64,000 nucleotides of DNA from Acanthaster planci (Eukaryota > Echinodermata > Asteroidea > Valvatida > Acanthasteridae). The translations under genes and the position numbers were made by a program. This document shows positions 38,801-50,929 of this stretch, piece by piece. The stretch spans positions 1,359,958 to 1,423,957 of the forward strand of contig NW_019091486.1 in NCBI RefSeq assembly GCF_001949145.1, given 5' to 3'. How positions within the stretch are numbered: the stretch's first letter is position 1; each line of letters starts with the position of its first letter. The notes under the pieces are model-generated. The model was not told the DNA's origin. It did no database searches and was given only the letters and a program-made list of their open reading frames with translations.

Positions 38801-41800
38801 AATATTTGAGTGCTTTCTTTTTTCAGTTTTGCAGTGTTGGACATGGGTGTGCTTACATACATGTACAAAAGTACGTTTTTTAAAACCCACTTTCCTCTGT
38901 CTGCGTGTAGGTCTAATTCATGTAAGGATTTCTCTTTTGGGGGTGATCTTGACTTGTTTGACTTTACAAGAAGCTAATTTCTTTCTCTCTTCTGACAGAC
39001 CACTGTTGGCATATGATTCAGCTTGCTTTGACTGGCATGCAGCGACTTTCTGTGGAAACCAACAACATCTTAAAAAAAACCAACAAAGAAATCAATTTTA
39101 ATATTGCAGCAAATGAGTTTCAAATGCAAAAGCTTTGGTTTTCTTGGGTTTTTTTCTATGCATCTCATGTTTGCGGCAAACGGTAGTTGTGCTGTTTCAT
39201 TAGAAAAATGATTATCTGGTGCAGAGCCAATCCACTGTGCTCAACTGATGGTTAGAAGGGAAGGGGTTGCATACCAAGATTATAAAGGCAGGGGTGGGGT
39301 GGTGTTGAAACTACATGCAAAACTGTATTCTACTTTGGAAGGGTTCTAAGCTAAGCGTCAAAGCATCCACGCAAGTGGAACACACATCCCCACCTTACTA
39401 AGCACATTGCCACCGACTCTGGGGTGTCGCCTCTGGAAACATTGCAACATTCAAATAAGGTGCAAAAAAAAATGTCACTGTGAATCATCAACTTCGAGTA
39501 TTAGATATATTAGGTGGTTTCAGGGCATATTTCATTCAATTTTACAGGAAATTGATAAAAGAATCAGATTTTTTGTAAGCCAAGGGGTACTGATCTAAGG
39601 AAGGTGGGGTATGAAGGCACTTTCCTCCGCGGAAGGGAAAGGTGGGGAAATGGGGGTGTAAAGCAGATAACCAAACAAAATGAGGATAGTTTGCCTACAA
39701 TCACATCCACCGTTTCATGACCCTCTGGCATGTTATTCTTAGCAACAAGACATCTCATTAGATCCTACTGCTACTATTATTATTATAATGAGTACTTTCT
39801 GACTATGTTACGGGTCCTGAACAGGACCTCAAAGTCCTTCTACAATCACTCCCTGGATAAAATGATAAAAGACTGAAAATAAAATACGAAACACTGTGCA
39901 TATACTGAAAGCTAAAACAAATATTTATGCAAAACAAGAAGCAATATGCAGCAGCGAAGTTTCTCAAAGGTCACACAGTGGTTGGGCACTTTGTTTATGC
40001 ATGATTTGAGCTCATGCAGGACCCCCAAACAATTTCATTATAACTTTTTTGGGCCCAATATCACTGCCACACAATTATCCTCTTTTTATGGCAAGTCTGA
40101 ATGAGTTTTTTTACTCGACTAATAATAAATTGTGCATGTTTTGGCACCAATTTCATGATGATCGGATCAACAGTTTCTACCACTTGCCCAATGTGTGAAT
40201 GCACGGGATCCTATGTGAAAACATGTATGTGAAGCTGTCTTCACATGCATATGGTGAGATTTATCACTTCCAGGTTGATGCATGGAGGTGGGCCGGACAG
40301 CATTCCAGAATCATCTCTACCCCTTGGCTCAGGGTTAAAAAAAAAACACCTGCTCTGTGCAAAGTGACACTGTGTCTACACATGCAATCACAGCTCACCA
40401 CCAGGGAAATTTCAATAGACCTCAATCCCAGGGAAGCCCTTTTTGATTGTGTTCCCAGCGTCTATCTTATTCAATGTAATCTGTTAAATGGGTTGGTGCC
40501 AGACCATTTTTGTGTTCCATGCCTCACTTTCATGTTTTTTCAAAAACTGCTTATAACATTTAGATATAATTCATCACAAACTTTAAATTTTTCGTCAGCA
40601 TAAATGACATTAACCCTAANNNNNNNNNNNNNNNNNNNNNNNNNNNNNNNNNNNNNNNNNNNNNNNNNNNNNNNNNNNNNNNNNNNNNNNNNNNNNNNNN
40701 NNNNNNNNNNNNNNNNNNNNNNNNNNNNNNNNNNNNGTAATGAAGTTTTATTTGGGTGTTTTCACTTTTATTCTCTGGTTTCAAAATAAAAAAGTAGACT
40801 TTGCTTTCAATTAAATATGGCTGACTCGTGAATAGGGTCAATCATATGCAGCCACATTATGGCTGCCCTGAAGCAGCTTGTGCCATTTTCAGATTGTCAC
40901 TGAAAAAAACCAGACTCGTCTCCTGATGAGAGTACTTCAGCATGCCCTGGATGAGCCTAGAGTCACTGGGGTCTGCTCAAACGGTTCTGCTACACGTTAG
41001 CGCATCAAAGTATCCAAATGGTGACTGGGGTCAACTTCATGGACCTACTAAGCACAGCAATCACTTGCTTGGCAAAACGGGGTACCAGCCAAATACTGCC
41101 TAGGACTGTTTTTCTGCTATTCTTTCTCTGCTAAGCAAATAAACTTGCTAATTGGGTTTTTTCCAGGTCAACAGCTCTACCGAATTGAGTCCAGCAGAAA
41201 ACAAGTCATAATTTGCATTCAGGGAAACAGCCACAGTGACATACTGGAGACTTCAAAATCGACACCTACCTCACTAGCGGCACCAGCACGTCACTGAACT
41301 GCTTCTCCAACAAGTGGAAGATGGCGTTGGCCTCGCCGGCGATATTGAAGAAGTACGTCTGTGGGGGGTTCTTGGGTTCCGAGGTGGGGATGCCCTGCAG
41401 ACCGATCTCCAGGGCGTATTCGATGTGTTCGGTGCACAGGTACTCAATCAGGATGTCGAATATGGTGATGGCATGGGCGGAAAGATCCGACTGGCTGGAC
41501 AGCTATGCATACAAACCAATTACATGTTAAGATGGATGGATTTCTCAAGAGTAGCGAAATGCAGTTGCTTGATATGCCTAGGATAGTTTTGACTGCTTCA
41601 AGTGGTGTAGTAAAACTGGCCTCCTGAGGTGGTCCCAGAGCACTCCGTTTCCTGTTGCAAGACTGGCTCTATCCTAGCTTAAACATTTGCCAGTCACAGT
41701 TTAATAAAAGGGCTTCTACTTAGCAAGGTGGCAGATAAAGGACTAAAATGATTTCAAAGTGACAGTCCAAGAAGTTTTGTACCACAAACACGTTCCAAAC

Positions 41801-44800
41801 TTGAATCTGTCTCAAGCCATCAGTACTGGCAATGTGGGTTGTCAGGGACCATTTTGAGTTTGGAAAAGTGGGTTTTTCTTGGGATAGGAGAATTGGGACT
41901 GACCAGCTGACATCTGCTGAACGCCTGCTTGGATTCATTGAGCAGGTTGAGAGCAATCTCCTGCGACAGGAAGGTCTCCCCCTTGAAGTCCACCTGGGGT
42001 CCCGACGAGCCGATGTTCAGCGGCGTCTTCGTGCGGAGTTTGTGCTGCAGGTCATGCAAGCTAGGAAAAAAAAAAGGACAAGAGTTAAATTTGTGCGACA
42101 ACTGAACAAGATCCTCATCATCTAATTAGTGAAGTGACGATCACATGACATGAATTATTCTACCCAATGCGTAGCTCGCGCACACGCTGAAACAACAGCG
42201 CCCCGGAACCATGCAGGGGGCATGGGGCTTTTTGGTCAATGAAAAAATGTGTGCAAGGGCTACGCACGGTCATTCTGAACATGGTGTAGAAACCCTTTTT
42301 ATGTACACACTGAAAAAAAGTGGCCAGGAAATGCCTCAGATTGCACCACAGAAGTGGTCAACTGCATAATCCAGCCATCCATCATTTGAGTGACGCTGGT
42401 CAAACTACAGACCAGCTTTCAATCAGTGACAATTTGCCAACGGCTGGTAATCTTCCCCGGTAACCTATGCACAGAATATACTCAGGGCGCCAGGCAAAAT
42501 AGAGCCACGATTAGATAATTGTTGCTGATCAAACTTGGCCACACTTAACCACAGTTCTCGCTCTAACCTGTCCCATGCTTTACAGTAACAAAGCGCTCTC
42601 TCTCCCAAGTACAAAGCCTCTAGCCCTTACCCTCCCGTAGGCTGTATGGGTTTCTTCTGGTGGTTCATGCTCCGGTAGTAGTTATCCAGGTTTTCCGACA
42701 TCCGCTCTCGCAGGTGCATCTCCTCCCGGGCAATGTAGCTCTGCAGGTAGTTGCCGAAGATGTGCTTGGTCAGCCGGCTGAGCAAGTGGGCGTCCGAGCC
42801 CAGTCGATAGTCTGACAGGGCAGCGGTCAGCCGGCCCGTCCGGGCGTACAGGTCATGCAGGTCCTTCAGGTAGTGCTCCAAGTCCTCCTGGGGGGTCAGT
42901 CTCTCCTTAACATGTTCCTGGAATGAAAGAAAATGGGGGGGGGAACTTTTTCACACAACCGTTATCAACCTCCCCACCCCCAAAAAAAGATGGAGAATTC
43001 AGTGGCTCCAGATTCTGAATCTAAACTCATTCTTGATCTAAATTTATCCCCCCCTTGAGCAAGTTATTCTCTCTCTAGGGAAACAGTAACTGCAGCAAGA
43101 TATCAAGTTGCAAAAGCAAACAAAAAATGTGGTGGCGGCCCATCTACACTTTCATACTGAAACAAAACTCGTTACAAAACTACCCCTTTGAAATTCAGTG
43201 AAAAATTTGTGACCTGTCACCACAAAATGAGCCGAAAATCAGAGTTTTTAAAAACTGAGATACTGGTATTTTTGAATTCAGCATAAAGAGAGCTTTGCAA
43301 TGGCTTGCACATGGAACACTCTGGGTAAGAGTATAAGGTGACAATGTGACATTATTCTGGCAGCTTTGCGTCTTTGTTCCCAACATTGTTTCAACATTTC
43401 AGACCAGGCACAAATAATGCTATTGTCTGCTGAGAAAATGACATTTTTAAATATGTGAATCTGCAAAATACTTGGAATCAAATAGGATACGGGTTACTTT
43501 TTCCAAATATTACCAAAACCCAAAATTTACCTCCACTTCAACATAACTTTGAACACTCAAATAGAAAAGAGTGGCAAGCAACTTTACGCTCATTTTGTCG
43601 TGACAGTTCACATATGTTAATCAGGGCAATGTGATGAAACCCAATGCAGGTGAGACGGCCCATTGGCTCTGTAATGCAGCAACTGAGTGCACTGTGCAGC
43701 CCATTGACGACAGCAACTTGAGGGTAATTCTAAATGACAGCAGATGTATGTTGAACAACTGCGCCAGCTCATAACCAAATGTTTGCACACACGGGTGCTA
43801 AAGAAAACAAGGTTCCCCTTAATTGCTTGGGGAATTCCAAATTTCCACCAACAGAGGGCCCACAGATGCCCAAACCCATTAGGCTTTCAGGACTTACCTG
43901 AAGCTTGACCTCGTACAGGTTGAGAACAAACTTTCCCATGACACTCTCTGGACTGCTGAAGACTTGATGAACCAAGTTATTAACCTGCAATAACAACCCA
44001 TGACCGCAGCTCCAACTTTACTCACATTGAAGGAAGAATGCCTAAGACAATGACAACCCCCCCCAGCAAAACATTTCAGTGCAAACCGATTTTGATCAAA
44101 GTTACCTTCTGTTCACAAAATTGTTTCTCCGTAAAGACTGTTGAAGGTTATTCACTGCCAAACTTATACTAACAATTGTCACGGGCATAAGAGTATATTT
44201 AACCCACAGCAAGTTATTACCAGTTTTGAATTCATTTCCTGGAAATGCTGAAAATGATACAAATTAAAGAAATGATCCAAGAGATAGACTTTGCTAAAAG
44301 TCAACATCTCCTAAAAATCCTACTTTTCTGTTACCTTTTTGCAAAGTGGGATCAAGTCTTCATATACATCGAAGAAAATGTGGGTATTCTGGAAAAAAAT
44401 AAAGGTTCAAAAGTTTAATAAAATTCTGCTGCCCAGTAATATACGGCTAATAACAGTAGTCAAAACTTAATATTAAGCTGACCTTGTAACAAAACATTCA
44501 AATTTTTCTTTTTACGTTGAGCAATATTAATGGATTAGTGAAGAAATTTGCCCATAATAAGAATTCAGAGCGGCAGGATTCTGCTTGTCAACTTATCAAT
44601 GAATACAAATGCATCAATTGAAAACCCAAAATGGTTTGAAACAAAAGCTGAAAAAGACTACTTGCTCCTGCAGGCGAAATTGTAAATGACAAAACTTTTT
44701 TTCCTTACCGCTTGGCTTTCTTCAATGAATGCATCAATGCACCGGTGATACCCCTGCAAATGGCATTGAAAACACAGACCTTCAAATAATTAGCAGGTCA

Positions 44801-47800
44801 ATCTAGAAGGGAAATGCAAGGCACTGATATTAACAGTGGGAAATGTACGGTAAAACAGGCCTCTCGTAGTTTAACACCGGGAGGACATTTGCTCATCTTG
44901 TAACAAAAAAAACCCAAAGTTAATGCTTTATTTCTTAGGTAAAGATTCTATTAAAGATTACTGAACCAAAATCAATGCAATTGTGACTCATTTCAAAATT
45001 AACAATAGCTGTTGAATCATACATTTCCAAGTGTGAGCTAGTGTGAGTAAAGAATATGCCAAATGCAGGACTGCACATTGAGTGTGCACAAACATAGAAC
45101 TCTAGTTGCTTTCAACTAATATGGTACGGTGCTTTCACCACTTCCAGCCGGGGCAGTTATCAATATTGATGATGCTGGGTCGGAATATTTTTCATTTTTT
45201 TCTGTTTTCAAAATTCTTTAAAAATTCCTATCTTCATCCACATGAAGGACTGTCTGGTGTCCAGTCTAGCCTGACAGACAAAATCTATTGATGCCTGACT
45301 ATTTCAGCTAGGCCTGCAGCCTTGTAAAAAGAGCCCAGATTGTGCGGTGATACATATTTTTCTTTTGTTCACGAACCTGGCTCAGTGTGCTGCTGACCTC
45401 TTTTCAATAGGGGCCCAATTAGAGTGCAGCGGTGCTGTGTGGCTCATCGCTGCGGTGGTGGAGAGCTTTTGTCCCCGGTGGTAATCTGCTCACTCTAAAT
45501 GCCCCAAACCGTGGTATACTGTTTCAAAATAAGGCTGGATTATCTCCACTTTTGAGAGTGAAAAAATGTCAGTGATTCCCAGCAGCCTGGTCTTTTGTTC
45601 GGAGTACGGTCTTTTGTTACAAGTCCATGTTCCCTTTGTCCGAGTTCGGAGACCCCGGCCACGCATATAAAGCATACGCATCCGGATCCAGAATCCCCGG
45701 CAGGAAGTGGTTAATTGTAACTCAGGTAGTGCATTTACGGTGGAATATACTGTATTCACAAAAATAGTAAGTCAACAGAGGGACAGAATTTGTTGTTGAA
45801 GTATGAAAATCTGAAACAATTAGAGTGAAGAAAGCTATCACCAGCAGATTTCACCGTGTCAAAATCAGGCTGGGGCTACAGCTTTTGTGCCATGTGGACA
45901 GTCCGCTAGGACTAGCCACAGCCACTGAACAGCCCCTGATGTGGATATGGCTTTACCTTGAAGTGTGCCAGTATGCTGGCTAACTCTTTCATCCTGTCCA
46001 CACTGCCCTCATGGAAGGACGCTCTGAACTCAGTGATCAGGTCTTCCTCAATCTGATTGTACTTATCTGCGGTCACAAACACAAAATGCTCAATCCAGTC
46101 TCGTGTCAGAGTTTCCCCATAACTGTAACAGTTTGTCATGAATGTTCTACTGAATCAGCAACTGATGTTATGATGGAAGCTCTTTCAATTAAAAATTAGA
46201 CTTCATAAAGATATCCCAATCTCCATCTCTGTCAAATTAATTTGAAAGATGGCAGTTCTCAGCTTTAAATAGGTTAATAAAAGCTCCTGAGTGTGCTTAC
46301 CCTGTATTCTTTGCTTCGGCTTTTCGAATCTGTTTACAGAGGCAAGCAAAATGAGCAAGGTTAGAGTTTATTTGGTCACAAAAACATTTTCAAAAATCAC
46401 TGTTTCATTTTTTTATGATTTTTCCAATCTGCAAGGTGGAAATCTTTAGATAGCTCAGGTGGGGACAGCAGGAGGCAATAGGCTCTATGTTGGAATTATA
46501 TATCTCATGTTTTTTTGCACAATCCTCAAGGGTCAACATACATGGCCACCTATGTGAAATAGGCCTAGGAGCCAAGCTAAATGACTGCCCATCGGCAGTA
46601 TTGTACGACGAGACCGTCACAAGACCATTCACAAGTAACAGGGTGGACAATGACCTGAAGGAATGCTTTGTTGCAGTTATTTGAATAGCTAGTGACTTGA
46701 AATTGGACTGGAGGTCTTGTGATGGTCGCGTAGGGTCGATTCAAAGGGTATCAACAACAACATTCCCCACCACCCCTGGGGAAGGGATAGCTGTGTACAG
46801 AGCAGGAAGGAGCAGGAAATGGGAGCAGAAAATGGGAGCAGGAATGGGGACTTTGTAGTTTTCCAATGCCAAGGGACAACAGTCAAACAAGTGTACAGGT
46901 TTCAGAAATGAATGGAGACTGGAGACTCACTGTTCCTGAGGAAGCTCTTGTGCAATCAGCTGCAATTTCTGAATGATGTCTGCTGCGTCTTGTAGCTGCA
47001 GAAATGAGGCAAACAGAAAGGAAGACTGAGCAAACAGTACCTTCCAGCAATCTTCCTATCACTTCCATTGAATTAACCCAAAAAGAGTCGTGGGGGACGG
47101 TCAAAATCTGCCCCCTCGACATTTGTAGCCGATATCGCTGCAGTGCTTTTTTTTCAGGAGTTGAGCATTTAGGAGTTTTTAGAGCAACTTTTTGCGGTCA
47201 TTTTGACTGCTTCATGTGTAGTTTGTCTGTACATATGTGAGTATACCTGGAATGGATCGTTGAAGACCTCAGCTTTGGGTCCGAAGTCATCCAGGAACTC
47301 TGAGAAGTACTCAATGAGCCTCTTGGCCTCTTCGGCTCGGGCCCGTGGGGTGTTAACCCCTTCCAGTTGGTCCCCAAGATGCACCACCTTGGTAGCTACA
47401 TTGTTGATGTGTTCATCTAGCTCTTGGAAATGTAAGAAGGCCATCTATTTGAAGGGCAATGACAATACTGAATCATTAAACAAATGAATGGACTGGTTGC
47501 GGCACAAGGCATACATGTTTGAAAGCTTGCTTAGCCAGAACTTGACACTGGGGTATCTTGCAGGGACTCAAACGTGGCTTCTTCTCAGTGGTGAAAATCA
47601 TCAGACTTGGTACATAAGGTTGCAATCCTGAAACCGCGTTGAAAATACTATAAGAAGAGAGGAACCACAGCACATGTACGTAAAAAAATGACAAGACTGC
47701 GAGGCAAATTGCGATGAGGAGAGGAGGGGTGAGCAGAGAGCAATATCGGTTGAAAGCAGCGATGTCAGCAGAGCCTGGTTTCCATATTGATGTAAAGAGA

Positions 47801-50267
47801 TGCAGAGAACACCGCTGATCAGAGCCCTGACGATAAGCAATGGAGTGGGGGCCAAAATCGTTGAGGGACCGACAATTTTTTATTTTTTTAAATGCAAGCA
47901 TTAAGACCCTTCTAAGGGTTGAGATTAAATTGTTTTCATGTTTTTTGGAAGGAAGGAAAAGGAAACAGACCCCAAACAAAGCCTTTCTCTCTTGATTTTG
48001 AAAAAAAAATTGCCGTCTTTTTGGGGTGTGGCCATGGTCCCCACTGGCCTCCCTTTGGATCCACCCTTGGGGGCGGAAAGACTACACCCATGGAAATGAG
48101 ATTAGGGCAGCGGTCGGGGTTGGGGCCGCGACATGACCTTGTTGTGCTCCTGTAGCTGGGCCACCCTCTTGGCGTGGTTCTTGGTCTCTGAGCGGATGCT
48201 GGCCTCCAGCTTCCCCGTCCGCTCCTCCATCCGCATACTGAGGAGCTTCAGCTCCTCGATGGTGTTCTCAAACGCCCGCAGCATCTTCTTGGCATCAAAG
48301 TCCTGGGGCCCCTCCTTGGAGTCGCCGCCTTGGGTGCGCCAAGCCAGCTGCTCGATGTACTGCTCCGGGTCAAAGGTCGCATTCTGCAAAATATTGAAAG
48401 TACCTAGACTACCAGTATCTATTATGTACGTGATGCCATTGTGAGTAAATGCTTCAGTACCAAAGAAATACTTTTGTTTCAGACTTGAATAAAATCCGTG
48501 TTTGCACACATATACATGCAATATTATTGAAGATGACAAAGTATTGGCACTTATAAGACCAGAACCTTAAACAGTTAAATACATTATTAACATCCTTGGA
48601 TTTTAGCATGACGGCTCCTACAAGTCTTCCAAGTTCAATTAGGGAAATATTAACCTTTTTCTACATTCTCAATGCACCACAGGATTGGATAACAAGTCAA
48701 ATCATACCTTTTATGCATGAACTTTAATTGGGACATGAACCTGCCACAAAACGTTTGTAATTTTCTTCAGAACATTTCTAATAGATGTACGTGTTTACCT
48801 ACTCATCATGTCAGAGATGGATGCAAAGTGAACAAAAAACATCTTTAAAATAACAAATGAATTTTCAAAAGTGTGTAAGAAGGCAAAAATGCCCTTAAAT
48901 GTCTTGTCTTTAAAGGACACCAGTAGCTGAAAAATGAATTAAAGGGGGTTGAATGATCTTCAAGTCCTGATTCTCATTGGCCAATACTACATGTAACTCA
49001 CTAACATTTATGATCTCAGTCTAAGACAGAAACTGGATTTCCAAGATTTTCTTTTTCTTCTGAGCTTTTAATTTTCTTTCAAATCTCTTCGTCCCAAATC
49101 TACAATGCAACACGACTCCGACTGTTATGATGGTGCAAAAAGATAACATGTAATTTTTCATAATAAACTTGGCAACTCGAATATACTGGTAGCCTATGTC
49201 GGGGCCCAAGTGGACAAGGATCAATGGCTGCATCCGAATCTCTTGTCTAGAGCTAGGTCTAGGTCATTGCTCCATTGGAAATGTGTGGAGACGCGTAGAC
49301 AATAGACCTAGCCGTAGCTCTGGAAGCCCGTTTCGGACACGGCTAATGTTTGGCAGGTACACTTCTTCAACAGGATTGTGCATAAATAAAAATGCCTTGC
49401 TTGACATCCAATCCCATGATGCATTCCAAATGTCAAAAAGATTTTCCCATACATTACAATCGCTAATTTTTGTCTGTGCAGAGAACCAGTTTACTTGTGC
49501 ATATGACTCCACGTCAGCTATGTCAGCAGTACATCTTAAACTGTTGGTAGACCCCTGTTCAACAAGCCGGTAGGCCTATGCCATATTGTAAATTTGGAGA
49601 CTCTATTCCTAAAATAGAAGGGAGAGCTGCATTTTAACTTTTGAATTCACCTTGGTAAATGACTGCGACATCATGCTCAATAACTGTAGGGTTAATGTTG
49701 TCAAACAAAGGCAGAGTTTTGAGTTTTGAGGGAAATTACACGGGATACTGTGGGTGTTTTAACATGACACATGGTGGATTCAAATTGGCTTGACTGGGAT
49801 CACTGCAGCGAGAAAGTCACATTTTCTCACAATTTACAAATTGAAATTTCCAAAAAATAGGGTCGGCACAATAAAGAGAGTGTTGTCTCTGTTTTTTTGG
49901 GGGGACTTACAAGTTTTGCAACATTAAAATGACCAAAAAAATGGGGGGTCAGGTCTCCAAGTAGGCGCATACAATCCCCAGCCTATGTCAGCAAGAAAAA
50001 ACTTGCCCTAGCCTACCAACTATGCCTACAGTAGGATAAAAAGTAAAATTAATGAAGCGTTTATTTAAGAAACATTCAGAAATTTTCAGAACAGCCTCGT
50101 GCATGACTTGTTTCCCCATTGTTAATGTTTGGTAAGTCATTGCTTTATCACGAAACGAATGCAACATTGTCATCGACCAAGTCCATGATATGACATGACA
50201 TGAGTTCATCGTGCAAACACGGCAAACGCCCATCAGCACTTCCTACCTCAAATTCCTTGAGCGACAT
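32834..50267 (-). CDS. EXOC5: Exocyst complex component 5 (Sec10)
   Basis: Subunit of the exocyst, the complex that tethers secretory vesicles to the plasma membrane. Seventeen coding exons on the minus strand, 5' to 3': 50267-50247, 48383-48138, 47444-47247, 46995-46931, 46329-46301, 46066-45957, 44753-44709, 44388-44335, 43984-43898, 42917-42631, 42060-41904, 41502-41270, 35883-35797, 35339-35231, 34808-34652, 33977-33817, 32920-32834 (stop TAG). All phases agree; the product is 710 residues against 708 that I recall for human. Diagnostic blocks: QYIEQLAWRT, HFQELDEHI.NVATKV.HLGDQLEGVNTPR, KGETFLSQEIALNLLNESKQ, ILIEYLCTEHIEYALE, KEQKKTDFKPE, LHALCNLLVVVPENIK and the C-terminal SFVQLRADFKTAK. 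The N-terminal region after residue 30 is coiled-coil-like. The start MSLKEFE sits in a 21-nt exon with TTAAA before the ATG. Exon 5 is only 29 nt. The 5.4-kb intron 12 (35884-41269) contains an assembly gap and two repeats. Confidence 0.96.
37472..37545. repeat. 74-bp element with perfect 14-bp telomere-like inverted ends
   Basis: Left end TATTAACCCTAACC and right end GGTTAGGGTTAATA are exact inverted repeats flanking 46 bp. If the outermost TA bases are the target duplication, this fits a TA-inserting miniature DNA transposon. The CCCTAA words resemble telomeric repeats but there is no tandem array. It lies in EXOC5 intron 12. Confidence 0.6.
38638..38790 (+). repeat. tRNA-derived SINE fragment
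   Basis: TGGCAGCCCAGTGGTTAAGA (38641-38660) resembles an RNA polymerase III A box. GTCGTGGGTTCGAGTAAG (38685-38702) resembles a B box (GGTTCGAnTCC, last positions diverged). The spacing is tRNA-like. No acceptor stem pairing or CCA is seen, so it is a SINE head or tRNA pseudogene rather than a working tRNA. The body downstream (ACGAGCTCTCGGACAAGC to GGTGTAAAAAG) has no assigned family. It lies in EXOC5 intron 12 on the opposite strand to the gene. Confidence 0.6.
40620..40736. other. Assembly gap (run of N)
   Basis: 117 ambiguous bases inside EXOC5 intron 12. The known sequence just before the gap ends in TTAACCCTAA, the same word that forms the ends of the element at 37472-37545, so the missing bases may be a hard-to-assemble copy of a related repeat. 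The neighbouring exons are all accounted for, so no EXOC5 coding sequence appears lost. Confidence 0.99.
46301..46329 (-). CDS. EXOC5: EXOC5 microexon 5 (29 nt)
   Basis: Between AG at 46330-46331 and GT at 46299-46300 (minus strand), this exon enters in phase 2 and leaves in phase 1. It encodes FEKPKQRIQ, which aligns with FSEVKSKIA of human EXOC5 as I remember it. Without it the flanking exons (ends 46931 and 46066) would not join in frame, so it is needed for the full-length protein. Confidence 0.85.
46611..46727 (+). repeat. AAGACC inverted-repeat element, copy B
   Basis: Begins AGACCGTCACAAGACC and ends GGTCTTGTGATGGTC, imperfect inverted repeats. Its interior TTTGAATAGCTAGTGACTTG and GACTGGAGGTCTTG matches copy A at 5271-5410. 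Lies in an EXOC5 intron. Confidence 0.65.
49226..49343 (+). repeat. 118-bp hairpin repeat, copy B (MITE-like)
   Basis: Second copy of the element at 2462-2579, here in EXOC5 intron 1. Same length and same ends; several of the 8 differences are transitions, including a C/T change at a CpG. The preserved ends and identical length argue for transposition rather than segmental duplication, since flanking DNA is unrelated. Confidence 0.8.
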
Positions 50268-50460
50268 TTTAACCAGAATTTACGGTATCAAATTAGTCAC
50301 GCAGATCAGAAATTCGATGAGCTAAGGGTCATTCTAACGACACTATCGGATCGTCATCAAGCGTCCGCCCTTGCAGCTTCTTCCGCGGCAGGGCAGATAG
50401 CTAACTTTGATCGGCTAGCTCAGGTCATTTCATTTCAGCTTTGAGTCCAGTACCGGTACC
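50268..50460 (-). promoter_or_regulatory. EXOC5 5' UTR and proximal promoter region
   Basis: Directly upstream of the EXOC5 start on the minus strand. It is richer in CpG than the flanking intron and contains CCGCGG and several CGATC words. No TATA box is evident, which fits a housekeeping-type promoter. The transcription start cannot be placed from sequence. Confidence 0.45.
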
Positions 50461-50498
50461 AAGCAGCTACAATTACAAACCCATGATATGTACTGCAC

Positions 50499-50528
50499 GT
50501 ACAGTGTACATGTACATGTACACTGTAC
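50499..50528. repeat. 30-bp perfect palindrome built of ACATGTAC words
   Basis: The 30 bases beginning GTACAGTGTACATG read identically on both strands and sit in a longer TGCACGTAC ... GTACGTGCA symmetric patch (50494-50539). It lies about 230 bp upstream of the EXOC5 start codon. A related cluster is at 58990-59062. Confidence 0.9.
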
Positions 50529-50929
50529 ATGTACGTGCACAGAGCTGTTGTGTGTAGAATCGACTACCCGCAAAGTGATCAAGAAGTACAGTTTAATCGA
50601 TACCTTTGCATAACGTGGTGAGTAATAAAGATCGCAGACAGCGAGCAGGGGATTCAGAGGTACTTTGGCTGAGGAGTTACACCCCTCCCCGTATTGGACG
50701 TCTTTTGCCCCGTCACGTTGTTGGAATTCTAATCTTCATGGACACTGCGGGGAGGGGGACCATCAACATTCTGTTAAGAGAAATTTACGATGCTCATTGA
50801 TCAACTGCTACTGCGTACCAACGAGGAAAAGTTGCTGATCTGCAAGTCCTTATAAAGGTGCATTAACCAGATATTATTTTTGGTACAGGGTCGTGGCTAA
50901 GTTCAACCGTTGAGAGTAGTGAAATACTG

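Noticed and set aside
41840-41903. Extension of EXOC5 exon 11 into VSPNSPIPRK, which superficially resembles human DPSDLPRN
   Set aside because: The exon at 41502-41270 begins LSSQSDLSAHAITIF, which aligns better with the human LSDPSDLPRNAFRIF block, and a GT donor follows CAGCTG at 41903.
47476-47979. 167-codon minus-strand open frame in EXOC5 intron 2
   Set aside because: It is the longest open frame, but it has no recognisable domain, lies wholly in an intron between exons that splice correctly without it, and its length is not extreme for the number of frames scanned.
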